A DNA stretch of 64,000 nucleotides from a bacterium (GTDB lineage: Bacteria > Sysuimicrobiota > Sysuimicrobiia > Sysuimicrobiales > Segetimicrobiaceae), in assembly GCA_035308905.1 (NCBI GenBank), contig DATGFS010000003.1:107459-171458 (forward strand). Reading direction: 5' to 3'. Positions 33,523-42,775 of this stretch are shown piece by piece. The number at the start of each line of letters is the position of its first letter. Positions within the stretch are counted from its first letter, which is position 1. The notes beneath the pieces are model-generated. The model was not told the origin of the DNA, ran no database searches, and was given only the letters and a program-made list of their open reading frames with translations. The translations under genes were made by a program, and so were the position numbers.

Positions 33523-34352
33523 GAGAGCTCCCAGAATCCCGGGCCGACCGGCGCGGAAAAGTCGCCGGTCGCGCGCAGGTACCCGTCCTCGTCGATCCGC
33601 AGCGGCAGCTGCGGCAGCGCCCGGGTCGTGGGCCCGAATATCGGCGCCGCCCCGCGCAGCACGTCGAATGTGGACTGGTGGCACGGACACAGCAGCTGGT
33701 GGGCCGCGGCGCGGTAGAGTCCGACGGGACAGCCCGCGTGCGTGCAGAGCTTCGAGAAGGCCACGTGGCCCTTCGGCGCCCAGGTGCCGCGCCCGGGCGG
33801 CAGTGCAAGCTGCGCCGGATCCACCCGGATCAACAGCGCCTGCGACACGGGCGACCCGCCGTGCCCCTCCGGGAACACGGTGATCACCGATCCCACGGCG
33901 AGCTGGCCGTCGCGAATGCGGTGCCCTTCGCCGTCGATGAGAAACGTTCCGGGCTGCCATTCGGTGTGGAACATCGAACGGCCGGGGCGCGGACCCAGCG
34001 AGCGGATCGGAAAGAACACGACCAGCACGAGCGCCGCGAGCGCGCCGAGCAGCAGGCGTCCAAGAGTCCGCCTCCCGGTGAGCTGCTCTTCCCCGCGCTC
34101 GAGCGCCGACGTCGCGGCCGCGCGCACCGCCGGCGGGGACGGCTCGGTCTCGCGGACGTCGGTCACTTCCTCCTGTGGAAGAAGACGCAGCGCCCACGCG
34201 ATCACCGCGGCGCCGAGCGCGCCTAACGAGACCGCGAGCAGCGTCCCTTCCAGCTGCGGCTGGCCTCCGGCGGCGTAGACGAGGACGAGGGCGAGGCTGC
34301 CGCAGATCGACAAGGCCAGCATGCCGGCGATCGGCCGCTCGACCGGGCGCAT
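33519..34352 (-). CDS. qcrA: Rieske iron-sulfur subunit
   Basis: 277 residues. Two N-terminal helices (about 10-28 and 33-58) and a third near 100-120 (LLLGALAALVLVVFF) anchor an extracellular Rieske domain. The 2Fe-2S ligands are in CTHAGCPVG and CPCHQSTFD. The three-helix anchor is the actinobacterial-type QcrA layout. The ATG shares one base with the qcrC stop (TAATG). It passes electrons from menaquinol to the QcrC hemes. Confidence 0.94.
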   Translation of the reverse strand: MRPVERPIAGMLALSICGSLALVLVYAAGGQPQLEGTLLAVSLGALGAAVIAWALRLLPQEEVTDVRETEPSPPAVRAAATSALERGEEQLTGRRTLGRLLLGALAALVLVVFFPIRSLGPRPGRSMFHTEWQPGTFLIDGEGHRIRDGQLAVGSVITVFPEGHGGSPVSQALLIRVDPAQLALPPGRGTWAPKGHVAFSKLCTHAGCPVGLYRAAAHQLLCPCHQSTFDVLRGAAPIFGPTTRALPQLPLRIDEDGYLRATGDFSAPVGPGFWELS

Positions 34353-35119
34353 TACGTCGTCGTCCCGATGAAGCGGATGATCACGACCAGGCCGGCGAAC
34401 CCGACGAGCCAGGCGATGAACCCCTCCGCCACGGGCCCGAGGTGCCCCAGGCTGAGCCCGCCCGGATCCGCCGGGGTCCGCAGCAGCAAGACGTAGCGAA
34501 CCAGTGAATTCAGGTCGTGCTGGTCGATGACCCCGACGTCGAACCGCGGCATCGGGTTGGGGCCGATGCGCACGGCCTCGGCGACCTGGAGCGGGGTCGC
34601 CTCGTAGAGATCGGGCGCGTCCGCGCCCTCGCCCACCGCGGCGCCCTGGCCGGCCGTACCGTGGCACGGCGCGCAGTTCGCCGCGAAGATCTGCTGCCCG
34701 CGCGTGAGGTCGCCGCCGGCCGGGTACACGGCCGGGATCGGCGGGCCCCCCGGCGCGAGCGACGTCACAAACACCACGAGCGCGTCGATGTCGGGGCGCG
34801 TCCACGCCGACGCCCGGCGCACCATCGGCTGCTGCGGATCCGCGAGCGGCATCCGGCCGGTCGAGAGCGCGAAGTCCACCGCGGCCGCGCCGATGCCCCG
34901 GAGCGTCACGCCGTCGTCCGTGCCCTGCCCCGTCACGCCGTGGCAGGATGCACAGTGGAGCGCGTAGAGATCGGCGCCTCGCCGCACATCCCCGCTCGCG
35001 GCGGAGGCGGGCGTCGACGGCGGCGGCGAGGGCGTCTGGGCCCGCGAGCGGGCGGCCGCCACGACGGTCGCCCCCAACACCACCATCACGGCGGCCACCG
35101 TGACGGTGCGCCGGCTCAT
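34352..35119 (-). CDS. qcrC: Diheme cytochrome c subunit of bc complex
   Basis: 255 residues: signal/anchor helix (VTVAAVMVVLGATVVAAA), two cytochrome c domains with CASCH and CAPCH heme sites and later axial Met candidates (GRMPL, NPMPRF), and a C-terminal membrane helix (GFIAWLVGFAGLVVIIRF). This is the QcrC type that links the bc complex directly to the oxidase in a supercomplex. ATG at 35119 overlaps the ctaE stop (ATGA). Confidence 0.93.
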   Translation of the reverse strand: MSRRTVTVAAVMVVLGATVVAAARSRAQTPSPPPSTPASAASGDVRRGADLYALHCASCHGVTGQGTDDGVTLRGIGAAAVDFALSTGRMPLADPQQPMVRRASAWTRPDIDALVVFVTSLAPGGPPIPAVYPAGGDLTRGQQIFAANCAPCHGTAGQGAAVGEGADAPDLYEATPLQVAEAVRIGPNPMPRFDVGVIDQHDLNSLVRYVLLLRTPADPGGLSLGHLGPVAEGFIAWLVGFAGLVVIIRFIGTTT

Positions 35120-35703
35120 CGGATGAGCCAGATCGTGGAGAACACCGCGATCCATACGGCGTCGACGAAGTGCCAGTAATAAATCACCGCGTCGGGTCCG
35201 CCGGTCCCGCCGCCGGGATCCAGCGCGCGATAGGCGCCGCCCGCGACTTTGACCGCCAACCCCAACAACAGAATGATGCCCACGACCATGTGGAGCGCGT
35301 GAAAGCCGGTCAGGGTGAAAAAGATCGTGCCGTACGCGTGCGACGCGACGGTGAAGCCCGCGCTCAGCCAGTCGTGCAGCTTGAGGCCAAGAAACACGAG
35401 CCCCATCACGGCGGTCAGGACCAAGCGGCGGACGGCCGCGGCGCGATGCCCGGCGCGCAGCGCGTGGGCGGCCAGATGCGCGGGGATGCTCGAGCCGAGC
35501 AGAATCGCCGTCGCGAGCCCCATTTCGGCGAGGTCGAGGTGCACCCCGGCCGGCGGCCAGACGACCGCTTCACCGCGGAGCGTAAAGTACGCGCCGAACA
35601 GCGCCCCGAAGAACATCGTCTCGGACGCGATGAACAGCACCATGCCCAGCACGAGCGGGGCCGGGTGCGTCGCACCCGGGCGGGCGGCGGTCTGCGCGAT
35701 CAT
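35116..35703 (-). CDS. ctaE: Cytochrome c oxidase subunit III
   Basis: 195 residues with five predicted helices: LVLGMVLFIASETMFFGALF, then helices to FFTLTGFHALHMVVGIILLL and the C-terminal YYWHFVDAVWIAVFSTIW, which is the family hallmark. It is first in the minus-strand respiratory operon, so oxidase subunits are split between two convergent operons. ATG at 35703 has a CCGGAG site. Confidence 0.93.
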   Translation of the reverse strand: MIAQTAARPGATHPAPLVLGMVLFIASETMFFGALFGAYFTLRGEAVVWPPAGVHLDLAEMGLATAILLGSSIPAHLAAHALRAGHRAAAVRRLVLTAVMGLVFLGLKLHDWLSAGFTVASHAYGTIFFTLTGFHALHMVVGIILLLGLAVKVAGGAYRALDPGGGTGGPDAVIYYWHFVDAVWIAVFSTIWLIR

Positions 35704-35816
35704 CTCCGGCCGTTCTTTCCGTCCGTGCGCGGCCGTGTCCTCCGGTGTGAGAAGTCGGCGCACAGCGCAGGGGCAAGTCGCGGCCGCGTGCAACCTTGGG
35801 GGTCGGAGGTGGACAC

Positions 35817-37535
35817 TTGGAGCCGCGCCCCTGGCACCGGTTCTACGCCGACGACGTTCCCCACGATATCGCTCTTCCCGACGCGCCCCTGCACGCGTTT
35901 CTCCGGGCGAGCGCCGCGCGCCATCCCGGCCGGGCCGCCGTCATCCTGAGCGGCCCCGGGTTCCACTCGGCGCTGTCCTACCGCGCGCTCGATCGCGCGA
36001 CCGACCGGTTCGGCGGAGGCCTGCGCGCGCTGGGCCTCCGCCGCGGAGACCGCCTCGCGATCGCGCTGGCCAACCTGCCGCAGTATCCCATCGCGCTCTA
36101 CGGCGCGTTCAAGGCGGGCGTCACCGTCGTCCAGGTCAATCCGCTGTATCGCGGCGAGGACCTCGCGTTCCTCCTGCGCGACTCGCAGGCGAAAGCCCTC
36201 GTGACGCTCACCCGCCTCTATCCGAACGTGGCGGCGGTGCGCGACCGGACGGCGCTCGAGCACATCATCCTGACCAAGGTGTCGGACTACTTCCCGCCGC
36301 TGTGGCGCGCGCTCTATCGCGTGGCGCGGGAGCGGCGCGAGGGCGACGCGATGCCGCGCGGGGCCGGCCTCGTCCCGTGGGGCCGGATGATGCGGCGGCA
36401 CGCGCTTCCGCCGTCCGAAGGCGCCGGGCCCGAAGACCTCGCCGTCTTACAATATACCGGCGGCACGACGGGACGTCCCCGCGGCGCGATGCTGACGCAC
36501 CGCAACCTCGCCGTGAACGCCGCGCAGGGGCTCGCCTGGTTCCGCGGCCTCAGGGAGGGCGAGGAGTGCTTCCTCGTCGTCGTGCCGCTGTTCCACGTCT
36601 ACGGCCTGCTCGTACTGAACGCCGGCATCCGGCTCGCCGCGACCCAACTGATGGTGCTGATGCGCATGTTCGAGGCCCGCCTTGTGGCCGAGCAGGTGCC
36701 GCGGTGGCGCCCCACGGTCTTCCCCGGCGTGCCGGCGATGTACGCGGCGATCAACCAGCTCAAGGACGTCGCGCGCCACGATCTCCACTCGATCCGGTAC
36801 TGCCTCTCCGGCGCCGCGGGGCTGCCGGCGGAAGTGGCGCGGCGGTTCGAGGAGCTGACCGGCGGCCGCGTGGCCGAGGGGTACGGCCTCACCGAAGCCG
36901 GGCCGCTCGTGGCGGCGAACCCGATCTGGGAAGGCGGGGTGCGCAAGCCCGGCAGCATCGGCATACCGGTCCCCGGCACCGACGTGCGGATCGTCGATCT
37001 CGAAGGGGGCGTGCGCGATCTGCCGGCGGGCGAGGCCGGAGAGCTGATCGTGCGCGGGCCCCAGATCATGCAGGGGTTCTGGAACGCGCCGGCCGACACG
37101 GCCACGTCGCTGCGCGGCGGCTGGCTCTACACCGGCGACGTGGCGCGCACCGACGCCGACGGATTTCTCTTCATCGAGGACCGCAAGAAGGACATGATCG
37201 AGGTCGGCGGGCTCAAGGTCTACCCGCGCGAGATCGAGGACCTGCTGCTCGAACACCCGCTGGTCCGCGACGCCGCGGTCATCGGCGTGCCCCACCAGCT
37301 GCGGGGAGAGACGATCGTGGCCTACGTCACACTGCGGACCCCCGGCGGGGACGCCGTGCCGGCGCGCCGCCAGATCCGCGACTGGCTGCGGGAGCGGCTG
37401 CCGTCCTACAAGCTGCCCCGGCGCATCGAAATCGTCGACGCGATCCCGAAGACCCTCATCGGCAAGCCGCTGCGGCGCGTGCTGCGGGAGACCGCCGCCG
37501 CGGCCGCACCGCCCGAGGACGGATCGGAAGGTTAA
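35817..37535 (+). CDS. Acyl-CoA ligase (long-chain fatty-acid type)
   Basis: 572-residue AMP-forming acyl-CoA synthetase. Motifs: phosphate loop YTGGTTGRPRGAMLTH, A5 YGLTEAGPL, A7 GWLYTGDVA, A8 ERKKDMIEVGG-type (EDRKKDMIEVGG), and catalytic Lys in PKTLIGKPLRR. The TTG start at 35817 has GGAGGT six bases upstream. It precedes a DppB/DppC pair with 17 bases between, an unusual pairing that may mean the imported compound is activated with CoA. Divergent from ctaE. Confidence 0.9.
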   Translation: MEPRPWHRFYADDVPHDIALPDAPLHAFLRASAARHPGRAAVILSGPGFHSALSYRALDRATDRFGGGLRALGLRRGDRLAIALANLPQYPIALYGAFKAGVTVVQVNPLYRGEDLAFLLRDSQAKALVTLTRLYPNVAAVRDRTALEHIILTKVSDYFPPLWRALYRVARERREGDAMPRGAGLVPWGRMMRRHALPPSEGAGPEDLAVLQYTGGTTGRPRGAMLTHRNLAVNAAQGLAWFRGLREGEECFLVVVPLFHVYGLLVLNAGIRLAATQLMVLMRMFEARLVAEQVPRWRPTVFPGVPAMYAAINQLKDVARHDLHSIRYCLSGAAGLPAEVARRFEELTGGRVAEGYGLTEAGPLVAANPIWEGGVRKPGSIGIPVPGTDVRIVDLEGGVRDLPAGEAGELIVRGPQIMQGFWNAPADTATSLRGGWLYTGDVARTDADGFLFIEDRKKDMIEVGGLKVYPREIEDLLLEHPLVRDAAVIGVPHQLRGETIVAYVTLRTPGGDAVPARRQIRDWLRERLPSYKLPRRIEIVDAIPKTLIGKPLRRVLRETAAAAAPPEDGSEG

Positions 37536-37552
37536 GCTCGGCCCGCGCCCCG

Positions 37553-38476
37553 ATGACACGTTATCTCGCCTACCGGATCGTCGCGATGCTTCCGATCGTG
37601 ATCGGGGTCACGTTGATCGTTTTCGTCGTCGGGCGCCTCGCGCCGGGCGATCCCGTGCAGATCCTCTTCGGCGACATCAGCAACCCCACGGTAGAAGCGC
37701 GCGCGCGGGCGCAGTTGGGGCTCGATCAGCCGCTGCCTGTGCAGTACGCCCGGTTCCTCAAAGGCCTGGCCCGTCTCGACTTCGGCACCTCGTACGTCTA
37801 TCGCGGCGTCCGCGTCAGCGCGATCATCGGGCAGGCGCTGCCGATCAGCCTGGCCCTCGGCACCCTCGCCCTGGTCGTCGCGGTCCTCGTGGGCGTTCCG
37901 CTTGGCCTGGCCGCGGCGCTGCACCGGCGGTCCGTCCTCGACCAGGGCGTCCGGCTGCTCACCCTGCTCGGCGTGGCGGTGCCCTTCTTCGTCGTCGCCA
38001 TCGGCCTCGTGCTGCTGTTCTCGCTGCGCCTGCGTTGGCTGCCGGTGTCCGGCTGGGGAACGCCGGCGCACCTGGTGCTGCCGATCGTGGTCCTGATGCT
38101 GCGGCCGATGGCGTACATCACCCGCATCACGCGGCTCGCCGTGCTGCAGACGCTCGGCCAGGACTACATCCGCACCGCGCGCGCGAAGGGACTCCCGGTC
38201 GCGGCGATCACCGTCCGCCACGCGCTGCGCAACGCCGCCATCACCATCACGACGACGGTGGGGCTCGCCCTCAGCCTGGCGTTCACCGGCGCCTTCGTCA
38301 CGGAGATCATCTTCGGGATCCCCGGCATGGGCCGGGCGACGGTCACCGCCGTGTTCCAGCGCGACTACCCCGTCATTCAGGCGGTGGTGCTACTGTACAC
38401 CGCGCTCTTTCTGCTGCTGAATCTCGCGATGGACCTCGCGTACGCCGCGCTCGACCCGCGGATCCGGTACACGTGA
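37553..38476 (+). CDS. Peptide-type ABC transporter permease, DppB type
   Basis: 307 residues with the usual start (YRIVAMLPIVIGVTLIVFVV), LAPGDPVQILFGD, WLPVSGWGTPAHLVLPI and the ATPase-contact loop DYIRTARAKGLPVAAI. Ends DPRIRYT as is normal for DppB. Second such permease in the window. Followed by the DppC gene with GTGA overlap. The likely binding protein is on the opposite strand at 40331-41929. No ATPase gene is nearby. Confidence 0.92.
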   Translation: MTRYLAYRIVAMLPIVIGVTLIVFVVGRLAPGDPVQILFGDISNPTVEARARAQLGLDQPLPVQYARFLKGLARLDFGTSYVYRGVRVSAIIGQALPISLALGTLALVVAVLVGVPLGLAAALHRRSVLDQGVRLLTLLGVAVPFFVVAIGLVLLFSLRLRWLPVSGWGTPAHLVLPIVVLMLRPMAYITRITRLAVLQTLGQDYIRTARAKGLPVAAITVRHALRNAAITITTTVGLALSLAFTGAFVTEIIFGIPGMGRATVTAVFQRDYPVIQAVVLLYTALFLLLNLAMDLAYAALDPRIRYT

Positions 38477-39303
38477 GCGGGGCGGCCGCGGTATGGAAGG
38501 ACCGCGCGACGGTCGCCGCGCTCGTCACCGTGGCGCTCCTCCTCGCGGGCGCGATCATGATCCCGTATACGACGCACATCCCCTACGACGTCCAGGATCT
38601 GTCGCAGACCCTGCAGGGGCCGAGTGTCCAGCACTGGTTCGGCACCGATCAGTACGGGCGCGACCTGCTGACGCGGGTCGCCTACGGCGGCCGGATCTCG
38701 TTTGCGATCAGCGGCACGGCCGTGCTCGCGCACACGGTCATCGGCACGGCCGGCGGGATGCTGGCGGGGTTTCTCGGCGGGACCGCGGACGGCGTGCTGA
38801 TGCGGGTCACGGACGTGTTCCTGGCCTTCCCGCCGATCCTCTTCCTCATTCTCATCACCGGGGTGCTCGGCCCGAGCCTGCTGAACATCATCATCGCGTT
38901 GTCGCTGGTCGGCTGGGCCGGCATGGCGCGCCAGGTGCGCGCGGAGGCCCTCACGCTGCGCGGCCAGGAGTTCATCGACGCGGCGCGCGCGCTCGGCGCG
39001 ACCGACCGGCGCATCCTGATGCGGCACGTCCTGATCAACCTGCTCACGATCGCGCTGGTGCGCGCGTCGCTCGATATCGGCCCCGTGATTCTCTCCGAGG
39101 CGACGCTCTCGTTTCTGGGCATCGGCATCCAGCCGCCGATGCCGTCGTGGGGCGTGATGATCGCGGAGGGCCTGCCGAGATTGCGGAGCGAGCCGTATCT
39201 GGCCTTGATCCCGAGCGTCGTCCTGTCGCTCGCAATCCTGTCGCTGACGTTCGCGGGCGAAGGCATCGCGGAGGCGCTCGACCCGCGGTCGCGGAGCCGG
39301 TGA
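38473..39303 (+). CDS. Peptide-type ABC transporter permease, DppC type
   Basis: 276 residues. HWFGTDQYGRDLLTRVAYGG is the DppC signature, and FIDAARALGATDRRILMRH is the EAA loop. Six helices expected. GTG start overlaps the DppB stop. Converges on the LLM gene with 17 bases between stops. Forms a channel with the DppB protein for a peptide-like or cationic solute. Confidence 0.92.
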   Translation: MSGAAAVWKDRATVAALVTVALLLAGAIMIPYTTHIPYDVQDLSQTLQGPSVQHWFGTDQYGRDLLTRVAYGGRISFAISGTAVLAHTVIGTAGGMLAGFLGGTADGVLMRVTDVFLAFPPILFLILITGVLGPSLLNIIIALSLVGWAGMARQVRAEALTLRGQEFIDAARALGATDRRILMRHVLINLLTIALVRASLDIGPVILSEATLSFLGIGIQPPMPSWGVMIAEGLPRLRSEPYLALIPSVVLSLAILSLTFAGEGIAEALDPRSRSR

Positions 39304-39320
39304 GCCCCGCGCCGTGAGCC

Positions 39321-40316
39321 TCAGCGACCGCGCGCGGCGACCCCTTCCCACACCGCCGGCATCACTTCATTTAAGAGCATCGGAATCTGCTCGTCGTAGT
39401 TGAACGCGCCGAGACGCACGGAGATGCGCCGGGCGCCGGCGTCCCAGTAGCGTAAGATCCCGTCCGCCACCTGCCGCGGCGGCCCGAACACGAGACGGTC
39501 GAAGCTGCGCGGACCGTACGTGTCGGGCCAGTACCGGCGCACGTAGTCCTCCGCTTCCTGCCGGGCCTTCACGGGATCGGGCTGGATGTTGACGAGGCTG
39601 CCGCACGCCACGGAAAAGTCCGAGAGATCCTTTCCCTCCCGCGCCGCGAGTTCGCCGAGCCGTGCGCGCAGCGCGCGGAACTGGTCCGGGGTGAGGCCGG
39701 TCGGATGCCAGCCGTCGAAGTGGCGCAGCGCGCGGAGCAGCATGCGGTCCCGGAGCGCCGGTTCGGCCTCGGGATCCGGCGCGTTGGCGAGATAGATCGG
39801 CGGGTGCGCCTGTACCGGCTTGGGGAGCGCCGTCACGTCCTCGAACCGGTGGTAGCGCCCGGCCACGGTGACGTGATCCTCGCGCCAGAGCCGGCGTACC
39901 ACCTCGACCGCCTCGAGGAGGCGCGCCACCCGCTCCTCGCGGCGGATCCCGTAGGGACGGATCTCACGCTCGTCGCCGCCGCCGATGCACGCCGACAGCT
40001 CCATGCGGCCCTTGCTGATGACATCCAGGCTGGCCCACTGGATCGCGAATAGAATCGGATCGCGCAGCACGAGCGTGGATAGGCAGCCCACGTTGAGCCG
40101 GAGGACCGACGTCCGCGCCGCGAGCGCGCCGAGGAGCGCCACCACCTCGACGCGCGGCTTCTCCAGCAGATTGTCGCCGACGCTCAGGGCGGCGAACTGC
40201 CCCGAGGCGTCGGCGGCCTCCGCGGCGCCGAGCAGCTGGTCCACGGTGAGAAACCCGAGGACGACCGCCCGGTTCGGCAGACTCAGCGCGAACGCCGTCC
40301 GCTCCGGCTCCCCCAT
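39321..40316 (-). CDS. LLM-class flavin-dependent oxidoreductase
   Basis: 331 residues, luciferase-like barrel: LLGAAEAADASGQFAALSVGD, TSVLRLNVGCLSTLVLRDP, SKGRMELSACIGGGDE, and EEDHVTVAGRYHRFEDV-type pieces (DHVTVAGRYHRFED) common to F420-dependent members. ATG at 40316, 14 bases after the binding-protein stop, so the two are co-transcribed. Same pairing of LLM enzyme with peptide-type binding protein as at 15043-18842. Might oxidise or reduce the imported compound. Confidence 0.88.
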   Translation of the reverse strand: MGEPERTAFALSLPNRAVVLGFLTVDQLLGAAEAADASGQFAALSVGDNLLEKPRVEVVALLGALAARTSVLRLNVGCLSTLVLRDPILFAIQWASLDVISKGRMELSACIGGGDEREIRPYGIRREERVARLLEAVEVVRRLWREDHVTVAGRYHRFEDVTALPKPVQAHPPIYLANAPDPEAEPALRDRMLLRALRHFDGWHPTGLTPDQFRALRARLGELAAREGKDLSDFSVACGSLVNIQPDPVKARQEAEDYVRRYWPDTYGPRSFDRLVFGPPRQVADGILRYWDAGARRISVRLGAFNYDEQIPMLLNEVMPAVWEGVAARGR

Positions 40317-40330
40317 CCTCCGCGGCCGGC

Positions 40331-41929
40331 CTACTTGACGATCGCGGCCGTGTTGAGGTGCTCCAAGAACCCGAGCCCGTACGCGGTAAACGTCAGGTTG
40401 TGCACGTACGGCTTCAAGAGAATGGCCTCGCGCACGTAATAGATCGGAACGACGCCCACGTCGTCGACGATGAGAAACTTCTCGACGGCGCCCATCTGCT
40501 TGAGCATGCCGGCGCGGGTCGGCTGGCGGTTCGCCGCGGCGACCATCTTGTCGTAGGCGGGGCTGTTGTAGCCGGAAAAGTGGATGAACGGCCCCTTCGA
40601 GACAAACAGGGCGTAGAGATAATCGTTCGGATCGGCGATGTCCGCGGTCCAGCCGGTGACGGCCGAGAACGCGGTGCGGGACTTGAGGTCGCTCCGCCAC
40701 TTCGCGATGTCGAGCAGCTGGACTCGGGTCTCGATGCCGAGGTTCTGATGGATCATCGCCGCGACCGCCTGGGCCGCCTGCGACGGCCCGTAGCCCCGCG
40801 GGTTCGGTCCGAGCACGAGCGGCGGCAGCCCGCGCCCCTGCGGATAGCCGGCCTCGGCGAGCGTGGCGCGCGCCTTTGCCGGATCGTAGGGGATCGCCGC
40901 CAGCGGATGGTAGCCGGGCACCTGCGGCGGAAGGATGCCCGTCGCCGGCGTGAACAGGCCCGCGAAGATGGCGCGCACGAGGACCGGACGGTTGATGGCG
41001 TAGGCGATCGCCCGGCGCACGCGGACGTCCTTGAACGGCGCGTACGCGAACTGGTTCAGCGCGAGAAAGACCGTGGACGCCCGGTCGTACTCGACGACCT
41101 GACGGCCGAGGGTGGCGTCGCGCTTCAGCCGCGTGTAGTCGGTGCCGGGCACCTGGGTGATGTCGAGCTCGCCCGCCTCGTATTTCGCGACGTCGGTCGT
41201 GGGATCCGGCACGATCTCCAGCACGACCCGTTGGATCTTCGGCGCGCCCTCGAAGTATCCGGGATTCGCGGTGAGCACGATCTGGTTGCGCAGCGACCAC
41301 TCGGTGATCGTGTACGGCCCCGTCCCGTTGGCGTGCGTGGTACCCCAGTTCTCTCCGCCGGCCTCCACCGACTCCCGCGAGACGATGCCGGAGGCGACGT
41401 GCGCGAGCCGCACCAGAATGTCGCCCTGCGTGGGATCCACGGTGATGTCCACGTGCGCCGGGTCGACGACCTTGACGCCGCTCAGCCCCGTGGCCTTGCC
41501 GGCCTGCTCCTCGGCGTACCCGACGATCGGCGCGACCAGCAGGTCGGCGTTCGGCGAGTCGACCTTCGGATTGGCGAGGCGGTCCAGCGTGTACTTCACG
41601 TCGGTCGCCGTCACCGGCTTGCCGTTCTGGAATTTGAGGCCGTCGCGCAGCGTGAAGTGGAACGTCCTGCCGTCGGGCGACACAGTCCACGACTTCGCGG
41701 CCAGCAGCTTCAGCCCGCCGCGGCTGTCGAGGTCCAGGAGCGGGCTGTACACGTCTTGCAGGAGCGCGGTGCCGGTCGGATCGTCGGTCAGCGCCGGATC
41801 GAGCGTCGTAGGATCGGCTTGGATGGCGACCCGCAGCGTGGCGCCGGCCTGCGCCGCCGCTCTGGTGGATGGAAAGCCGAACGCTACTACGAGGAGCGCC
41901 GTAAGTGCCCATGCGAGGTGCCGTACCAT
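40331..41929 (-). CDS. Peptide-type ABC transporter substrate-binding protein
   Basis: 532 residues, signal peptide AWALTALLVVAFGFPSTRAAAQ, then LRVAIQADPTTLDPALTDDP, FTLRDGLKFQNGKPVTATDV and the C-terminal SGYNSPAYDKMV. More distant from the other three binding proteins and closer to classical DppA/OppA. ATG at 41929 with GGGAGG upstream. Operon: creatininase-family gene, this gene, LLM enzyme. Probably serves the DppB/DppC pair at 37553-39303, on the opposite strand. Confidence 0.93.
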   Translation of the reverse strand: MVRHLAWALTALLVVAFGFPSTRAAAQAGATLRVAIQADPTTLDPALTDDPTGTALLQDVYSPLLDLDSRGGLKLLAAKSWTVSPDGRTFHFTLRDGLKFQNGKPVTATDVKYTLDRLANPKVDSPNADLLVAPIVGYAEEQAGKATGLSGVKVVDPAHVDITVDPTQGDILVRLAHVASGIVSRESVEAGGENWGTTHANGTGPYTITEWSLRNQIVLTANPGYFEGAPKIQRVVLEIVPDPTTDVAKYEAGELDITQVPGTDYTRLKRDATLGRQVVEYDRASTVFLALNQFAYAPFKDVRVRRAIAYAINRPVLVRAIFAGLFTPATGILPPQVPGYHPLAAIPYDPAKARATLAEAGYPQGRGLPPLVLGPNPRGYGPSQAAQAVAAMIHQNLGIETRVQLLDIAKWRSDLKSRTAFSAVTGWTADIADPNDYLYALFVSKGPFIHFSGYNSPAYDKMVAAANRQPTRAGMLKQMGAVEKFLIVDDVGVVPIYYVREAILLKPYVHNLTFTAYGLGFLEHLNTAAIVK

Positions 41930-41977
41930 CCTCTGACCTCCCTGATCGGTGATGACTGGCCTGGCCGCCGTGGCTGA

Positions 41978-42775
41978 CTACTCCGAGGACATCGGGATGC
42001 CGAGCCGCGCCGCCGCGGCGGGCGCCGTGCGAAGGCGCTCGGCCCCGGCGACGAGGTCGTCCACGATCGCCTCCGCGATCACGCGGCCCTTCTCCGCGGT
42101 GGCGAGGGTCGCGTCACCGTAGACGCCGGTGTCGGAGTGGCCCGGCCCCGGCTCGCGGTGGTACATCGGCGGCACGAAGACGCCGCGCGAATCGGGGCGA
42201 TCCGGAATCTCGCGGGCGAGCTTGTCCGTCCGCACGACGTCCGGGGCGATCGCGAGCAGCAGAGAGGTCTCATGCTCGTCGCCGTGGCTGCCGCGCGGCT
42301 GCTGGAGAAGTCCGGTCGTCCGCTGCGCCCCGAGGTCGCCGATCCGGGTCACCGCAACGAGCAATCGGTGCACGCGGTCGAGGTCGCGCGCCACGATCTC
42401 CAGCACGGGATACGTCGACACGCCGGTGTTCAGAAACAAAAAACGTCTCGGTCCGTGCCGGTGGAGCGAGAGGACGAGCTCGGTCATCATCGCCTGAAAG
42501 GTGGACGCTTCGAGGTGCGTGCTGCCGGGGAACGGTGAGAAATGCGGAAAGTAGCCGTAGACGACGGTCGGCATGACGACGACGGGGACGCGCTCGGCGA
42601 GCCGGCGTGCGAGATAGTCCGCCATGATGCGGTCGGTGCCGAGCGGGAGATGCGGCCCGTGTTCCTTGGCGCCCGCGCCGACGGGGATGACGACGAGGGG
42701 ATCCGCCCGCAAGAGAGGCTCAGCTTCGGTCCACGTCAGCCGTTCGAGATAGACTCCGCGGAGCGGTTCCGTCAA
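41978..42775 (-). CDS. Divergent creatininase-family protein
   Basis: 265 residues, sister of the protein at 7841-8656. It has K37-E38-H39-G-P-H to D48 in place of E-Q-H-G-P-H, and N116-T-G-V-S-T in place of NGHGGN. SHGDEHETS keeps H164, E167 and E169. The changes in the canonical metal site are thus shared by two genes in different operons, each tied to uptake genes. First gene of the minus-strand operon with the binding protein and LLM enzyme; 48 bases separate it from the binding-protein start. Confidence 0.88.
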   Translation of the reverse strand: MTEPLRGVYLERLTWTEAEPLLRADPLVVIPVGAGAKEHGPHLPLGTDRIMADYLARRLAERVPVVVMPTVVYGYFPHFSPFPGSTHLEASTFQAMMTELVLSLHRHGPRRFLFLNTGVSTYPVLEIVARDLDRVHRLLVAVTRIGDLGAQRTTGLLQQPRGSHGDEHETSLLLAIAPDVVRTDKLAREIPDRPDSRGVFVPPMYHREPGPGHSDTGVYGDATLATAEKGRVIAEAIVDDLVAGAERLRTAPAAAARLGIPMSSE

